Shown here piece after piece: positions 21,801-30,722 of a DNA stretch of 64,000 nucleotides. The stretch is from assembly GCA_905220665.1 (NCBI GenBank), contig CAJNAR010000169.1:310001-374000 (forward strand). The letters are read 5' to 3'. The stretch's first letter is position 1; each line of letters starts with the position of its first letter. The DNA is from Albugo candida (lineage: Eukaryota > Oomycota > Peronosporomycetes > Albuginales > Albuginaceae). The notes beneath the pieces were generated by a model that ran no database searches, had not been told where the DNA came from, and saw only the letters and a program-made list of their open reading frames with translations. Both the position numbers and the translations under genes were made by a program.

Positions 21801-24671
21801 ATAGTCATTCGTGATAAACTCTTCCACGAGATTCTCTCCCATTACGTCAGACTGTGTGTATTGTGTGATCTCTGCAGCTTTCTTGTTCCAAATATTTACA
21901 AGACCGTGCTTATCGACGCCGAAAATGGGAGCATTTGCAGTGTCAATTAAACGTGCGTATTCCTGTTCTTGAGCGATTCGATCGGTGATATCTTGTCCGA
22001 TACCAACGACGCCGACAATATGTCCGAGCTGATTGTATCGAGGAGTAGCGTTGAGTAATATCTCCACTCGTCGACCCGCTTTTGTAATCAGTGGAAAGTT
22101 GAAATTCGCTCTTTGTACTCCTTGTCGAGCCTGTGTCATAACGAGACCCACAGCTGAGCGATACTCTTCCGAGATGAATTGCTCGACTAAATCTTTCCCC
22201 ATAACGTCGTCAGGTGAGTACTGTGTGATCTCCGCGGCCTTCTTGTTCCAAATATTGACCAAGCCTTTCATATCGACACCAAATATCGGAGCATTGGCAG
22301 TATCAATCAAACGAGAATACTCTTGCTCCTGAGCGATCCGATCAGTAATATCCTGCCCAATACCAACCATTCCCATCACTTTTCCATGCTCATTGAATCG
22401 CGGTGTGGCATTCAATAAAATTTCCACTCGACGGCCATCTTTTGTGATAAGTGGAAATTCAAAATTCGCCGTCTCCGTGCCATTTAACGCTTTCTGAAGC
22501 ACAAATCCAACCGCCTGCTTATAGTCATTTGTAATGAACTTTTCAACGAGATTCTCTCCCATGACGTCAGACTGCGTGTACTGTGTGATTTCTGCAGCCT
22601 TTTTGTTCCAAATATCCACTAATCCATTCTCATCGACTCCAAAGATGGGAGCATTCGCAGTGTCGATAAGCCGTGAATACTCTTGTTCTTGAGCAATACG
22701 AATAGTGATATCTTGTCCGATTCCAACGACGCCGATAATCACACCTTTTTCATCGTATCGCGGAGTAGCATTCAGCAGAATCTCGAGCCTTCGCCCTGCT
22801 CGAGTGATCAGAGGAAATTCGAAATTCGCTGTTTCCGTCCCCTGTAATGCGCGAAGAAGAACCCCGCCAACATCTTCCTTGTATTCATCTGGGATAAACT
22901 CATCGACCAAACTAGCTCCAAGAACATCGAGCACAGAGTATTCCGTGATTTGTGCGGCTTTCCTGTTCCATATGTTCACACGACAGTCTTTATCGACGCC
23001 AAATATCGGAGCATTGGCTGTATCAATGAGCCTAGTGTACTCTTGCTCTTGAATTCTGCGGTCTGTGATGTCTTGACCGATCCCAACAACCCCGCTGATA
23101 TTTCCCAAGTGATCGTACTTGGGTGTTGCATTCAGCAAGATATCCAAACGCCTACCGGATTTCGTCTTGAGTCCAATCTCAAAAATCGCTGTCTCGAGCC
23201 CATTCAAAGCCTTTGCCAGGACCTCACTTACGGCCTCTCTAAAGTCCGATGAGACAAAATTCAAAACATTCTGACCCATCGTGTCTTCGTTTGTGTATTG
23301 AGTGATAGTAGCAGCTTTTTTATTCCAAATAATAATTCGGTAATCGCGATCAACACCAAAGATTGGTGCATTAGCGGTATCAATCAGCCGAGAGTACTCT
23401 TGCTCCTGAATGATCCGATCCGTGATGTCTTGTCCAATTGTAATTACACCAGCAATCTTACCTGTGCAATCGTATGTTGGAGTTGCATTCAGCAGTATTT
23501 CAGCTTTACGTCCCTGTTTTGTTACGAATGAGACTTCACAATTGGCCGACTCGATTCCTTGTAATGCTTTATTGATCACTGTCTCCACAGCAATTCGATC
23601 ATCTTTTGCTATAAAAGTCTCCACTAATTTCTGACCCATGACTTCTGATGGGATGTATTCAGTGGTTGCTTCTGCTTTCTTGTTGAAAATGACGATACGA
23701 CCGCTTGTATCGACACCAATGATCGGTGCATTCGCCGAGTGAAGTAGCTTCTCATGCTCCACTTCCTTGGCATTTTTCTCAGTGACATCTTGCCCAATAG
23801 CTACCACACTTATCACCGAGCCTTTGCGGTCGAAACGGGGAGTAAAACACACAGCAATCTCGACCAATCCTCCCGTTGCATTGATTAATCGGAGCGTTGA
23901 ACTCACTCCAGCGATCCCAAAAATTGACGCTTGTTGAATACTTTGTGCTACCAATTGTCTTGATTTGTCTTCCACGAGCGGTAAAATAGACATACCAATC
24001 ACATCGGCAGCCTTATAACCCGTCAAAGAAGCTGTTTTCGCATTCCAAGCAGTGATATTCGCGTCCTTATCCAATTCCACAATTGGAGCTTTCGCTTGCA
24101 TCATCACATGAGCATATTGTCGTTCCTGAACTTGGCGTTCTGTCGCATCATTACCAATTCCGTACAACCCAGCCATTTTATTTGTCATAGGATCCAACAC
24201 CGGTGTAAGGCTGGTCGCGATGTATACCAGCTGGTTGCAGTTTGTTAGAATTCCAAGCCGGATATTCTTCTTGGATTTATCTTCTCTTACAACACTTTCC
24301 AGTACTTGTTGGACCTCTTCTGCAGTAGATACTGTGCATATAATATCGACCAAAGGCTTTCCAATTACTTCGACTGATTTCCATCCAGTGAGGCTTTCCA
24401 GTCTTGCGTTCCAAAACCGGATTCTAAAGCTTGTGTCGGTTCCAAAGACTGGAGCGAATGCTTCCATCAAAATTCGGGAAAAAAAAGCCGGAAAGGGAGT
24501 GGAGCCCTCTTCAGTGAGAATATTTCGCTTATTTGATGGTTCATGGAGCGATTCAGCGTCAAGCTCGAGGATTCGGGTCGAAATCGAGTCTGAGTCTTGC
24601 TCCAAGTTTTCATCCTTTTTTCGACTATTTTTTCTGCTTTTTCCGGTGTTTGGTGCGTGTCGACGAGACAT
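15840..24671 (-). CDS. Giant hybrid histidine kinase with 16 PAS units, receiver and HPt domains
   Basis: One uninterrupted reading frame of 2943 residues. Order: basic/acidic N-tail (1-70); 16 PAS-like units of about 120 residues, each with ...IWNKKAAEITQY..., ILLNATPR and GIGQDITDR; a HisKA dimerisation helix with SHELRTPLN (His about 1994); an ATPase with N-box (NLLSNAIKF), DTGVGM and GSGLGLAICKQL; a receiver with phospho-acceptor Asp in FMDCEMPVMDG (about 2333); a Thr-rich linker; and an HPt domain with HSLKGSSA (His about 2839). All phosphorelay residues are present, so His-Asp-His transfer could run within one chain. No TM segment or signal peptide is visible, so it should be cytosolic, sensing through the PAS domains, whose ligand is unknown. 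The linker at 16505-16831 looks frame-shifted (see findings). Ordinary hybrid kinases have one to six PAS domains. Confidence 0.95.
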   Translation of the reverse strand: MSRRHAPNTGKSRKNSRKKDENLEQDSDSISTRILELDAESLHEPSNKRNILTEEGSTPFPAFFSRILMEAFAPVFGTDTSFRIRFWNARLESLTGWKSVEVIGKPLVDIICTVSTAEEVQQVLESVVREDKSKKNIRLGILTNCNQLVYIATSLTPVLDPMTNKMAGLYGIGNDATERQVQERQYAHVMMQAKAPIVELDKDANITAWNAKTASLTGYKAADVIGMSILPLVEDKSRQLVAQSIQQASIFGIAGVSSTLRLINATGGLVEIAVCFTPRFDRKGSVISVVAIGQDVTEKNAKEVEHEKLLHSANAPIIGVDTSGRIVIFNKKAEATTEYIPSEVMGQKLVETFIAKDDRIAVETVINKALQGIESANCEVSFVTKQGRKAEILLNATPTYDCTGKIAGVITIGQDITDRIIQEQEYSRLIDTANAPIFGVDRDYRIIIWNKKAATITQYTNEDTMGQNVLNFVSSDFREAVSEVLAKALNGLETAIFEIGLKTKSGRRLDILLNATPKYDHLGNISGVVGIGQDITDRRIQEQEYTRLIDTANAPIFGVDKDCRVNIWNRKAAQITEYSVLDVLGASLVDEFIPDEYKEDVGGVLLRALQGTETANFEFPLITRAGRRLEILLNATPRYDEKGVIIGVVGIGQDITIRIAQEQEYSRLIDTANAPIFGVDENGLVDIWNKKAAEITQYTQSDVMGENLVEKFITNDYKQAVGFVLQKALNGTETANFEFPLITKDGRRVEILLNATPRFNEHGKVMGMVGIGQDITDRIAQEQEYSRLIDTANAPIFGVDMKGLVNIWNKKAAEITQYSPDDVMGKDLVEQFISEEYRSAVGLVMTQARQGVQRANFNFPLITKAGRRVEILLNATPRYNQLGHIVGVVGIGQDITDRIAQEQEYARLIDTANAPIFGVDKHGLVNIWNKKAAEITQYTQSDVMGENLVEEFITNDYKEAVGYVLQKALNGTETANFEFPLITKAGHRVEILLNATPRFNEHGQVMGMVGIGQDITDRIAQEQEYSRLIDTANAPIFGVDMQGLVNIWNKKAAEITQYSTKAVMGKDLVQQFISEEYRSAVGLVLTQARQGVQTANFNFPLITRSGRRVEILLNATPRYNELGQIVGVVGIGQDITDQIAQEQEYARLIDTANAPIFGVDKKGLVNIWNKKAAEITQYTQSDVMGENLVEKFITNDYKQAVGFVLQKALNGTETANFEFPLITKDGRRVEILLNATPRFNEHGKVMGMVGIGQDITDRIAQEQEYSRLIDTANAPIFGVDMKGLVNIWNKKAAEITQYSPDDVMGKDLVEQFISEEYRSAVGLVMTQARQGVQRANFNFPLITKAGRRVEILLNATPRYNQLGHIVGVVGIGQDITDRIAQEQEYARLIDTANAPIFGVDKHGLVNIWNKKAAEITQYTQSDVMGENLVEEFITTDYKQAVGFVLQKALHGTETANFEFPLITKTGRRVEILLNATPRFNEYGKVMGMVGIGQDITDRIAQEQEYSRLIDKASAPIFGVDVNGCVNIWNRKAVEITQYSTEEVLGEKLVDTFIPEDYRAAVAEVFSDALKGDEGANFEVPLVTKTGRHVNILLNATARFDQHGGIVGVVGIGQDITERIAQEQEYTRLIDTANAPIFGVDNNGCVNIWNKKAAEITQYTPSDVMGENLVEKFITDDYKDAVRSVLAKALDGIETANFEFPLITKMGRRVEILLNATSRFNEHGKVMGMVGIGQDITDRIAQEQEYSRLIDTANAPIFGVDANMCVNIWNKKAAQITSYSIAEVMGENLVETFISPEYRPIVADVLSKALKGIQTANFEFPLITRPGTRIEILLNATPRMDSNGTIVGVVGIGQDITDRIAQEHEYFRLIDTANAPIFGVDTIGNINEWNQKIEEITGYSKATVLGLSLVNTFIIPESRQQVRQLLNQALIGVDVGEMELPMTTKQGLFLLLLVNASSKKDMHGNIRGAIGVGQDYTARKQMEAAKVNFLASFSHELRTPLNSVLGMLELLKEKKNLDKNSERHVHMAYVSGSLLLNLINDILDLSKIEAGHMEITAAPFHMHDLLDYSIEIFKFKARERNIILEQKCGKDVPKMVIGDVVRLRQILLNLLSNAIKFTSEGSITVTCNVVLEPSLPPQFKKLLFQVIDTGVGMDAEERSRLFSLFTKLERTRQNNPTGSGLGLAICKQLVQLMDGEIDVDSELNQGSNFYFTVVVRLLDEEQIMLHQNDDALYASDDVVVTDTFAAPLETKTTYTDAMSDKNAIISSNMPGPLSFTVIPSQARILVVEDNEFNWEVVKCYLQEDDHMLQWEVNGRRAVDAYVGHHEEFDMVFMDCEMPVMDGYTATRTIRQFEAQHNLSHMPILGLTAYAMSGDRQKCLDAGMDEFIVKPISKVTLRKAIRQWMRVKYLGIKGPTNSTGLNSNPGSGPTTLTMTTTTTTTTKLSSKPTSDPLKVTTTTTTLYPATSPRLMERIVSPTKERSPRSERMAPKQESEKTNSMRTGSSPSCFAPRLMPASRHMQQLDLANAISNLELDNPMAANRYHQAAYSFRPGAPVNSIFSAGSSAHQSSSLRSSLGNTSLQLTWKQSRASIISATLPASFHDGFEEEDSDEEVKDDDREASLCSLLTRSSERSDLPGRERISGVRSLERSGTFDRGCRKSRRRRRQIHSGTYPKGNPTLWSHPPFPGKKSIRSRNRRSKMCGMGSGTDFGSQSQRSDEKRVALNAREQTIPKLSLPERAHDLADTILAVNNRIPQPIVAKVQLATPVDPPSSIMSTNPMDIAIPEGDPINFGLGVDQCGGHEELFVSLLKKFAVSCDQIVSRIDTCYQSRDITTMRREAHSLKGSSAYVAALRVSKVAFRLQVGCERVMNAQQLEASKGPMNVQQELEIVQSTYDLLKKEHRLLQGYLKRNFAFACSFTEQSQSADKDSYREDEEDNANVCALM
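19080..23400 (-). repeat. 360-base tandem coding repeats (PAS array)
   Basis: Within the kinase gene, homologous blocks recur every 360 bases exactly (120 codons). For example, the TATTC(T)TG(T/C)TC(T/C)TG-type block coding QEQEYSRLID recurs at 19440, 20160, 20520, 20880, 21240, 21600, 21960, 22320 and 22680. Alternating units resemble each other more than neighbours do (…YTQSDVMGENL… against …YSPDDVMGKDL…), so the array seems to have grown by copying pairs of units. Confidence 0.9.
20372..22603 (-). repeat. Near-identical ~790-base copies inside the PAS array (offset 1440)
   Basis: Segments 20372-21163 and 21812-22603 differ at about nine positions by eye, and most of the differences are synonymous. 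The offset is exactly four 360-base units. Sequence on either side falls to the much lower identity typical of other units. This suggests a recent unequal exchange or gene conversion between units 6-8 and 10-12. Confidence 0.85.
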
Positions 24672-25157
24672 CCAATAGCGGATTTATGTAGGCAGTCTTT
24701 TTGTTGTTGTTATAGATAGCTGCCGCTTGCGTATCGAGAGATAGCAAAGTCGGTCGATCCAGCGATGCTTAAGGAGATACTTTCTAAATTATGAGGTAGG
24801 AAGCGGTTATTTTCGAAAATATTAAGAAAAAGTGAGAATGTTTTAATGACAGCACGAGAGAATATGTCAAGTGTCAAGTTTTTTCTAAGGATTAGGTTCT
24901 ATTTACACCGAATGTAATCAATTTTCAGCTTCATTTCCGACAGATAACAGTCGCGCTCTTGAACCGGTAGAGGCATGTCTAATTGCAGCGTCATATTTGG
25001 TGCGACTCGGATCATAGAGTCGATCCGTTCACTAGCGATCATGTACATAAAAGGCTTTAAACGTCATTCAGATTCTTGTATTTACTAGGTGTAGGGAATG
25101 CTAGTTTTATTTTAAACGAATTAAAGAACGTTTCATATAGATCGATAACTTGATTGG
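24672..25157. other. Divergent intergenic region, histidine kinase and Era gene
   Basis: About 490 bases, A/T rich, between divergent start codons. It must hold promoters for both genes. No reading frame, RNA gene or clear repeat was seen. Confidence 0.5.
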
Positions 25158-26888
25158 ATGATACGTACTCTACCAATGCTACTGAGCCAAATGCGTATGT
25201 CTTTGCATCAGACGTATAGAAATGCGAGGCTTCACGCGTATGTGTATGAGAATATTCGAATATTGCACACTAAATCGCATGGTAAAAAGAAAGAGAAGGA
25301 AGAGAAAGCCAGAATAGCCACTGAACGGGAACAGAATTGGCAAGAAATGCGAAAGCGGATGGCAGAAGCTCAGTTTGCTGCAATGACTCAGAATGCGACA
25401 AGTAAGGAGAGTAAAATACGAGCTAGAGATCAGATGCGAATGAAAAGATTGGGATTATATCCGGAGAAAGATACGTCAAACGGCCTGAATGACGATTTTT
25501 CGTCGCAACTGCATGATCAAAAATCAATACCAAAACGACGTGCTACGTCGGAAGAAAAGAAGAGATTCACAAATCTTCAAGATGCACCAGATGCCGTGTT
25601 ACAACGTGAGTTCACTGAGCCAGATGAACCTGAAGACTCGAAGGCATTGGAAGTTGCTGTGATAGGTCGACCCAATGCTGGAAAGTCATCAATCATCAAT
25701 TTTCTACTACGAAGCAATGTACGTTTACTATGCGAATTCGCGGCTAGCATTGATAGATTGTATACTTAGGTATCAGCAGTCTCTCAAAAGTACAACACGA
25801 CACGTGAACGAGTGCTCGGAGTTTTGACCGAGAAAAATACTCAGATCACATTTCATGACACGCCTGGACTCATCAAGCCTCAGTATGAATGCTTATCTCC
25901 ATCACTTTTATTGTTGACGGAATACGCTCTTTCTAGGGAAAATCATCTTTATGTGCGATCGTTGGTGACAACTGCAGCCGATACCGTTGAAAGCGTTGAT
26001 TTGTCTCTCTTGGTGGTCGATGCGGTTAAAAGATTGGATGATGCAGCATTGCAAGCGATCGAGAAAGTTCTTATAGGATCCGCTCAAGTAGGCGCTCCCA
26101 CCATGCTAATCATGAACAAGGTTTGGTAGGGGCCTTCTTTCAATCAAATGTACTAAGACTCTTTGGTGTCTCAGTATGATCTTGTTCGAGAGCACGATTT
26201 GAAAAGCGTCGATATTCGGATAGGAGTACTTTCAACCATGATTGAAGAAATCTATCAAAAGCACCATAATTCAAAAGCTGAAATGCTCTTTGCCAATCCA
26301 GCTCAATACACTGGACCTAGCTGCTTCAAAACATCTGCTCTTCAAGGACGAGGCTTACGAAAATTAAGGTCCCGGTTGTTAACACACGCAGTAGAGCGTC
26401 CATGGTATTTATCAGACGGTGCTCCATCTGCTTCTGACTCAAAGTTGACAGGAATTTCCATTCATCCGTAAAGTCGACACAGTCCGATCTCGAAATGGTG
26501 ACGGAAATCATTCGCGCGCAATTATTCACTCGATACAATCAAGAGCTACCATACAATATTCTGCAGGAGAACGTGTACGCAATCGGATTGAATACGGTAC
26601 TCGCAGCTGACTTCGGAATGATTGCGTAGAGGCTGGACTCGTTTCAAGGACGGGAGCATCCGAATCGATCAAGATATATTTGTACGAATACATTACGTGA
26701 TCACGCACACATAGCCGCTAACCGCATTCTTATTCGCAAAGGTGCCCAGAGCACGTCATGTTCGAATCATTATTGGCCAGAATGGCGATGCAATTCGTCA
26801 AGTTGGTGTTCAAGCTCGAGCAGAGATCGAAAAGCTATTAGAGAAACGCGTTCACCTTTATCTCAACGTGAGAGTCAAGTCTGGCTAG
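25158..26888 (+). CDS. Era-type GTPase with KH domain, probably organellar
   Basis: Seven exons: 25158-25718, 25770-25882, 25937-26120, 26175-26404, 26452-26574, 26630-26681, 26742-26888, giving 469 residues. Era binds the 3' end of small-subunit rRNA through its KH domain and helps assemble the small ribosomal subunit. Visible: G1 P-loop GRPNAGKS (about 171-178), G3 DTPG, VVDAVKR, G4 as MNK at an exon end, the Era-family block ERPWNFHS, NQELPYNI, and the KH signature VRIIIGQNGDAIRQVG. The first 150 residues are an extension with a basic N-terminus and a charged coiled coil; with the start MIRTLPMLLSQMRM this fits a mitochondrial presequence. The intron 25883-25936 is 54 bases, in frame and stop-free, and removing it restores the family spacing KPQENHLYVRSLV. 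The G4 Asp is replaced at the MNK-YD junction. Confidence 0.88.
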
Positions 26889-27256
26889 AATGTTACTCTC
26901 TTCAAGCGCTGAATATCAGCGTCTTATCAAATAGACTGCAGCCATAATTTCCAAGACAAACATTCCTAGGTTCGTTTACATCTTAAATGTGCTTCTGTCA
27001 GCACACTTGTTACCTATATATACACATCGCCGTTGAGACTATTAAAAGTATCGATTATTCTCCTAATCCACGACGCCAGCGGTCGTGAAGCGGTTACTAT
27101 AGTATCGTTATTCTTTCGCCAATTCAACGAAATAAATTTCAGAACTGACGAAAGCCGCAACTGATTTAAAAACGAAACAGTCGACGTGCGGCTGTATGTC
27201 GATCACACTAAAGTTCTTGTCAGTCTTCAATTTGAGATTGAGATCAACGAGTTCTC
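26889..27256. other. Intergenic region upstream of the WrbA gene
   Basis: About 370 bases without a coding signal, A/T rich. It holds the likely promoter of the gene at 27257. Confidence 0.5.
27226..27233 (+). promoter_or_regulatory. Possible oomycete initiator element before WrbA
   Basis: TTCAATTT fits the oomycete initiator pattern YTCANTYY and lies 24 bases before the ATG, a usual leader length in these organisms. Matches this short occur by chance. Confidence 0.3.
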
Positions 27257-27859
27257 ATGGTCAAGATTGCAATTATCTATTACTCTACCTATGGACACGT
27301 TGCACGCCTGGCGGAAACCGTAAAAGAAGGCTGCGAGCTGGTCACAGGCGTTTCAGCTGATATTTATCAAGTCGCTGAAACACTTACAGATGATGTTTTG
27401 TCAAAGATGCATGCTCCACCCAAGAAGGAGTACCCGATCGCCACTATGGACGTGCTCAAGGATGCGGATGGAGTTCTGTTTGGATTTCCCACCCGTTTTG
27501 GTCTAGTTCCCGCACAAATGAAAGCTTATTTCGATATGGCTGGACAATTATGGCAGAGTGGATGCACTATTGGAAAGCCTGCCGGTCTTTTTTTCAGTAC
27601 TGGAACGCCTGGAGGTGGACAAGAGACCACTGCTTTCACCTGCATACCATTTCTCACCCATCTAGGCATGGTATTTGTCCCTCTTGGATATCGCTCCCCG
27701 CTTCTTGGCAATCTTGACGAAGTTCACGGCGGAAGTGCATGGGGCGCGGGGACATTGGCCGGGCCAGATGGAAGTCGTCAACCATCCAAATTGGAGCTTG
27801 ACGTAGCCAAAGTACAAGGCGAAAGTTTCGCTGCAGTAACACGCAAACTCGCGGCGTAG
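27257..27859 (+). CDS. NAD(P)H:quinone oxidoreductase, WrbA type
   Basis: Single exon of 200 residues, the usual length. It starts with the flavodoxin FMN-binding loop (IAIIYYSTYGHVARLAE). The family block GFPTRFGLVPAQMKAYFDM and the FMN-contact segment STGTPGGGQETT follow, then PLGYRSPLLGN and GGSAWGAGT. WrbA enzymes hold FMN, form tetramers and reduce quinones by two electrons, which avoids semiquinone radicals under oxidative stress. All FMN-contact motifs are present. The gene is cytosolic by appearance (no targeting peptide) and converges on the minus-strand gene ending at 27931. Confidence 0.95.
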   Translation: MVKIAIIYYSTYGHVARLAETVKEGCELVTGVSADIYQVAETLTDDVLSKMHAPPKKEYPIATMDVLKDADGVLFGFPTRFGLVPAQMKAYFDMAGQLWQSGCTIGKPAGLFFSTGTPGGGQETTAFTCIPFLTHLGMVFVPLGYRSPLLGNLDEVHGGSAWGAGTLAGPDGSRQPSKLELDVAKVQGESFAAVTRKLAA

Positions 27860-27930
27860 TTTGGAAAGAAAAGAGACGCTGTTGTCAATATAACACGATT
27901 TCTTTCGGTAACTTTGATTTGACTTTATTG

Positions 27931-30528
27931 CTACGGGGCTGAGTAGCGATTGTAGTGCGCAGTTGCAATGCGACGCGACCGTCTCACGTGCGTCGACATA
28001 CTGAGTGGTCTCACCGCTGCATGCACGGGTGCACGTGCAGGAATAAACTCCAATACGTCATCGTCCTCTGTTCTCAGTATTGCCGAATCACTCATTCGCT
28101 TCTGCCATCGTTTTGCGTGTAATGCTTGTCGTTTACGTGACAATGTCTGCCGGTGTCGAAGGTAGAGAAACAAAAAGATGCTCAAGCTGAATAATGAGAA
28201 TGCCGAAACTCTTTTGAGCGTTTTCTGTGTCATGTGTGTAGACACCAGCGTATCGGACGAGAAACGGGTATCGATAGAAATATCGGGAATAATCCGTTGT
28301 TCATGCGTTTTAATAAAGTGCTGGACTTGTGTGCAGTGTTGCATATTGGCCTGATCGCTGCCACCAAGACCGCAAATCGACTTTGCTGTTTTACCATTTG
28401 TACCAATTTCGGAATTGGCTCGACCAAGCGACGGATTAATCGTCAGTTCTGCATTTATACCGTGACTGTTTCCAAACAGACCACGAAAAGTTTCGAGCTG
28501 AGAACATTGCTCGTGATGGACTTGCCTGGCTGCAGCTGGGCTCTCGTAACTTTGTTCACGTCCCTGCTTTCTGCTCCGAATGATATCAATTTCTTTCTGC
28601 AATAAAGACGTATGTGTACTCACGATATCCTCATATTCGGAGACCTCTTTCAAGACATTTGAGTACAGCATGTGATCGCCACTAGTTTTGAGTTGCTTCA
28701 TTACTTCAAATGATGCGAATTTGGTATCATTGCAACTCTTTTCTAAAACCATTTGGGTTTCCAATAGAACCGACTCCAGAACATCCTCAAGCAAAATTCG
28801 TCGAGATTTGATCTTCTCCATCTCCTTTGTAATCCAAACGTATTCCGAGCGAGAAGTGGAGTTGGCACTTGTTGTATTCCTATGAACACTACTCGTTTGC
28901 CTGGATAGATTTGCAACAAAATGCTCGCTAAGATTGTAAGCGGGGTCAAACCATGACGACACAGCTTGCAAAACATTCTCTACAAATTTCAGCACAAACA
29001 AATTCAGTCCATCGTCGAGCTTCTGGAATGTCGTCGCAAGATAGCGAATGAGATCACGCAGGCCTAGTTCAACAATTGGATACCCCCGACAAAGTACTGA
29101 GTAGAGAAACTCAAGCGCCGCATATAAACCATGAGATACTCCACAAACATACGCTCGTATCCACTGTATCCACTCATTGGAAAAAACATTACTAAAAGTT
29201 GCTGACCTCAGCCAGTTCGCACATTTGTGTAGCATGTTGAAAGTGCAAACGAATGTATATGTCTTGATCGCGTGTAGTCTTTCAGCAAATGTAATTAAGC
29301 AGGTACACAGTGTCAGAAGAGTAACTGTGACGCAAAAAATAACCTTCCACTCAGAAAGTACTGATGTGACTCTTCTCATCACAGTTTGCACGCTTTCCTT
29401 TGATTGATATACGGAAGCCATTGTCGAATCAGACGTATTTTGTATTTGCTCTTCTGTGTAAAAGTCTTCATCGATTGCGGATTCAACGTCGATTTCATCC
29501 CAGAACGCTCCACTGTTTTCGATCCCGTCAAACGTCGTTTCCGCTGGAAGAGAATACATGAAATCAATAGTCTCCTTACTAGATGTTTCGCACGGGAAAT
29601 TCTCATCACGCTTTGGCCTCGTACCAATTTCAATATCCGAAAAGATTTCTGCGTGCTCGACGCCAATCTCTGTGGTACTGATATCACCTTCTCGTAGTTC
29701 TGTATTGGCCTCCTTCTCGAAAAAACCAACGACGTCAGACTCTCGAAAGAAGCTTTCATCACTCGCATGACCATCTTCCAAACCCATTTCAAAATTTGAT
29801 CTCTCATCAAAGTAGCCAGGGTCATCATGTGACTTCTGATCAGCGATTTTGTTATGTTTAACATCATCACACCACAAATCATGGCCTAATTCACATAATT
29901 CGTCTGCAAAGCCATATTGTTGATTAATGCCTGTGCCCTCAAGTTCAAAAGGAAAATTAGAATCATTAAATGTCCAAGTTGTGTCCACGGCTTGATGTAT
30001 CTCAGACAACACATTTGCTCCTCTATCTTGTTCCATACAATTATTGGATCTTGCCAGTTGATGTAAGCGCTCTCGCGTTCTACTACGCGAAATTTGAGAA
30101 TGTGAAATCTGCCAATCCGAAGATGCAGGAGGAGATGTGGTCCGAGGTTCTGAACTAGTACAGCTGCTACTGCTGCCAACTTCCATCATTGGAATCTCAC
30201 TCTCCGGGTCCATTTGATTATCATTTACATCAGCATTTTCTTCATCCAAATTCGATAGTTTCCGATGCATGCAATATTTCTCGCAAGTTGACTTGGTTTC
30301 GCCAAAGGTCTCGTTCTTCAGTACAAATGCATCGGCCATTTCATCCGTTTTGTTAGCCGAAGATATCGACGGTATCTCTCTAGTGTAGTTATTGTCGTGC
30401 ATCTTTCGCGAATAGATAGAAGGGACAGGTATACGTGAAGGGCACATGCGACTTGTGTCATTTCTTCGCTCTTTTTTTTTTGAAGCCTTTCCACGCCGCC
30501 ACTCAACATCCTGCTCACCATCAGCCAT
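27931..30528 (-). CDS. Unknown acidic protein with two hydrophobic segments (865 residues)
   Basis: Single exon. The start was set at ATG 30528 (MADGEQD); the frame is open further but without an earlier ATG. The first 370 residues are polar and acidic, rich in Asp/Glu/Ser. A hydrophobic segment of about 20 residues (VIFCVTVTLLTLCTCLITF) lies near residue 400. A weakly hydrophobic stretch follows, with several Leu/Tyr-rich helices, then a coiled-coil segment (MEKIKSRRILLEDVLESVL...). Near residue 800 is a second TM (FSLFSLSIFLFLYL), followed by a basic tail with RR and KR pairs. The plan (acidic cytosolic head, membrane anchors, basic tail) could fit an organelle tether, but I do not recognise the family. 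Confidence 0.75.
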   Translation of the reverse strand: MADGEQDVEWRRGKASKKKERRNDTSRMCPSRIPVPSIYSRKMHDNNYTREIPSISSANKTDEMADAFVLKNETFGETKSTCEKYCMHRKLSNLDEENADVNDNQMDPESEIPMMEVGSSSSCTSSEPRTTSPPASSDWQISHSQISRSRTRERLHQLARSNNCMEQDRGANVLSEIHQAVDTTWTFNDSNFPFELEGTGINQQYGFADELCELGHDLWCDDVKHNKIADQKSHDDPGYFDERSNFEMGLEDGHASDESFFRESDVVGFFEKEANTELREGDISTTEIGVEHAEIFSDIEIGTRPKRDENFPCETSSKETIDFMYSLPAETTFDGIENSGAFWDEIDVESAIDEDFYTEEQIQNTSDSTMASVYQSKESVQTVMRRVTSVLSEWKVIFCVTVTLLTLCTCLITFAERLHAIKTYTFVCTFNMLHKCANWLRSATFSNVFSNEWIQWIRAYVCGVSHGLYAALEFLYSVLCRGYPIVELGLRDLIRYLATTFQKLDDGLNLFVLKFVENVLQAVSSWFDPAYNLSEHFVANLSRQTSSVHRNTTSANSTSRSEYVWITKEMEKIKSRRILLEDVLESVLLETQMVLEKSCNDTKFASFEVMKQLKTSGDHMLYSNVLKEVSEYEDIVSTHTSLLQKEIDIIRSRKQGREQSYESPAAARQVHHEQCSQLETFRGLFGNSHGINAELTINPSLGRANSEIGTNGKTAKSICGLGGSDQANMQHCTQVQHFIKTHEQRIIPDISIDTRFSSDTLVSTHMTQKTLKRVSAFSLFSLSIFLFLYLRHRQTLSRKRQALHAKRWQKRMSDSAILRTEDDDVLEFIPARAPVHAAVRPLSMSTHVRRSRRIATAHYNRYSAP

Positions 30529-30722
30529 GATTGTGGCCTTTCGTGTATGCACAGACTGACAGCGTCACAAAGAAGATGAATTATTCAATGAAACGACGTG
30601 TCGCATTGCGCTATAAAATTAAAATTGGATGTTTTAAAGATTTGAAAAAAGAGTGATGGTTCGTAAGCGGTATCAGAGTCGTCTGATTCTGATTCTGAGA
30701 CCGCATTATTCATTGATTAGAA

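Noticed and set aside
19350..23634. Several plus-strand open frames of about 100 codons inside the kinase
   Set aside because: They recur with the 360-base repeats and are the antisense of PAS units.
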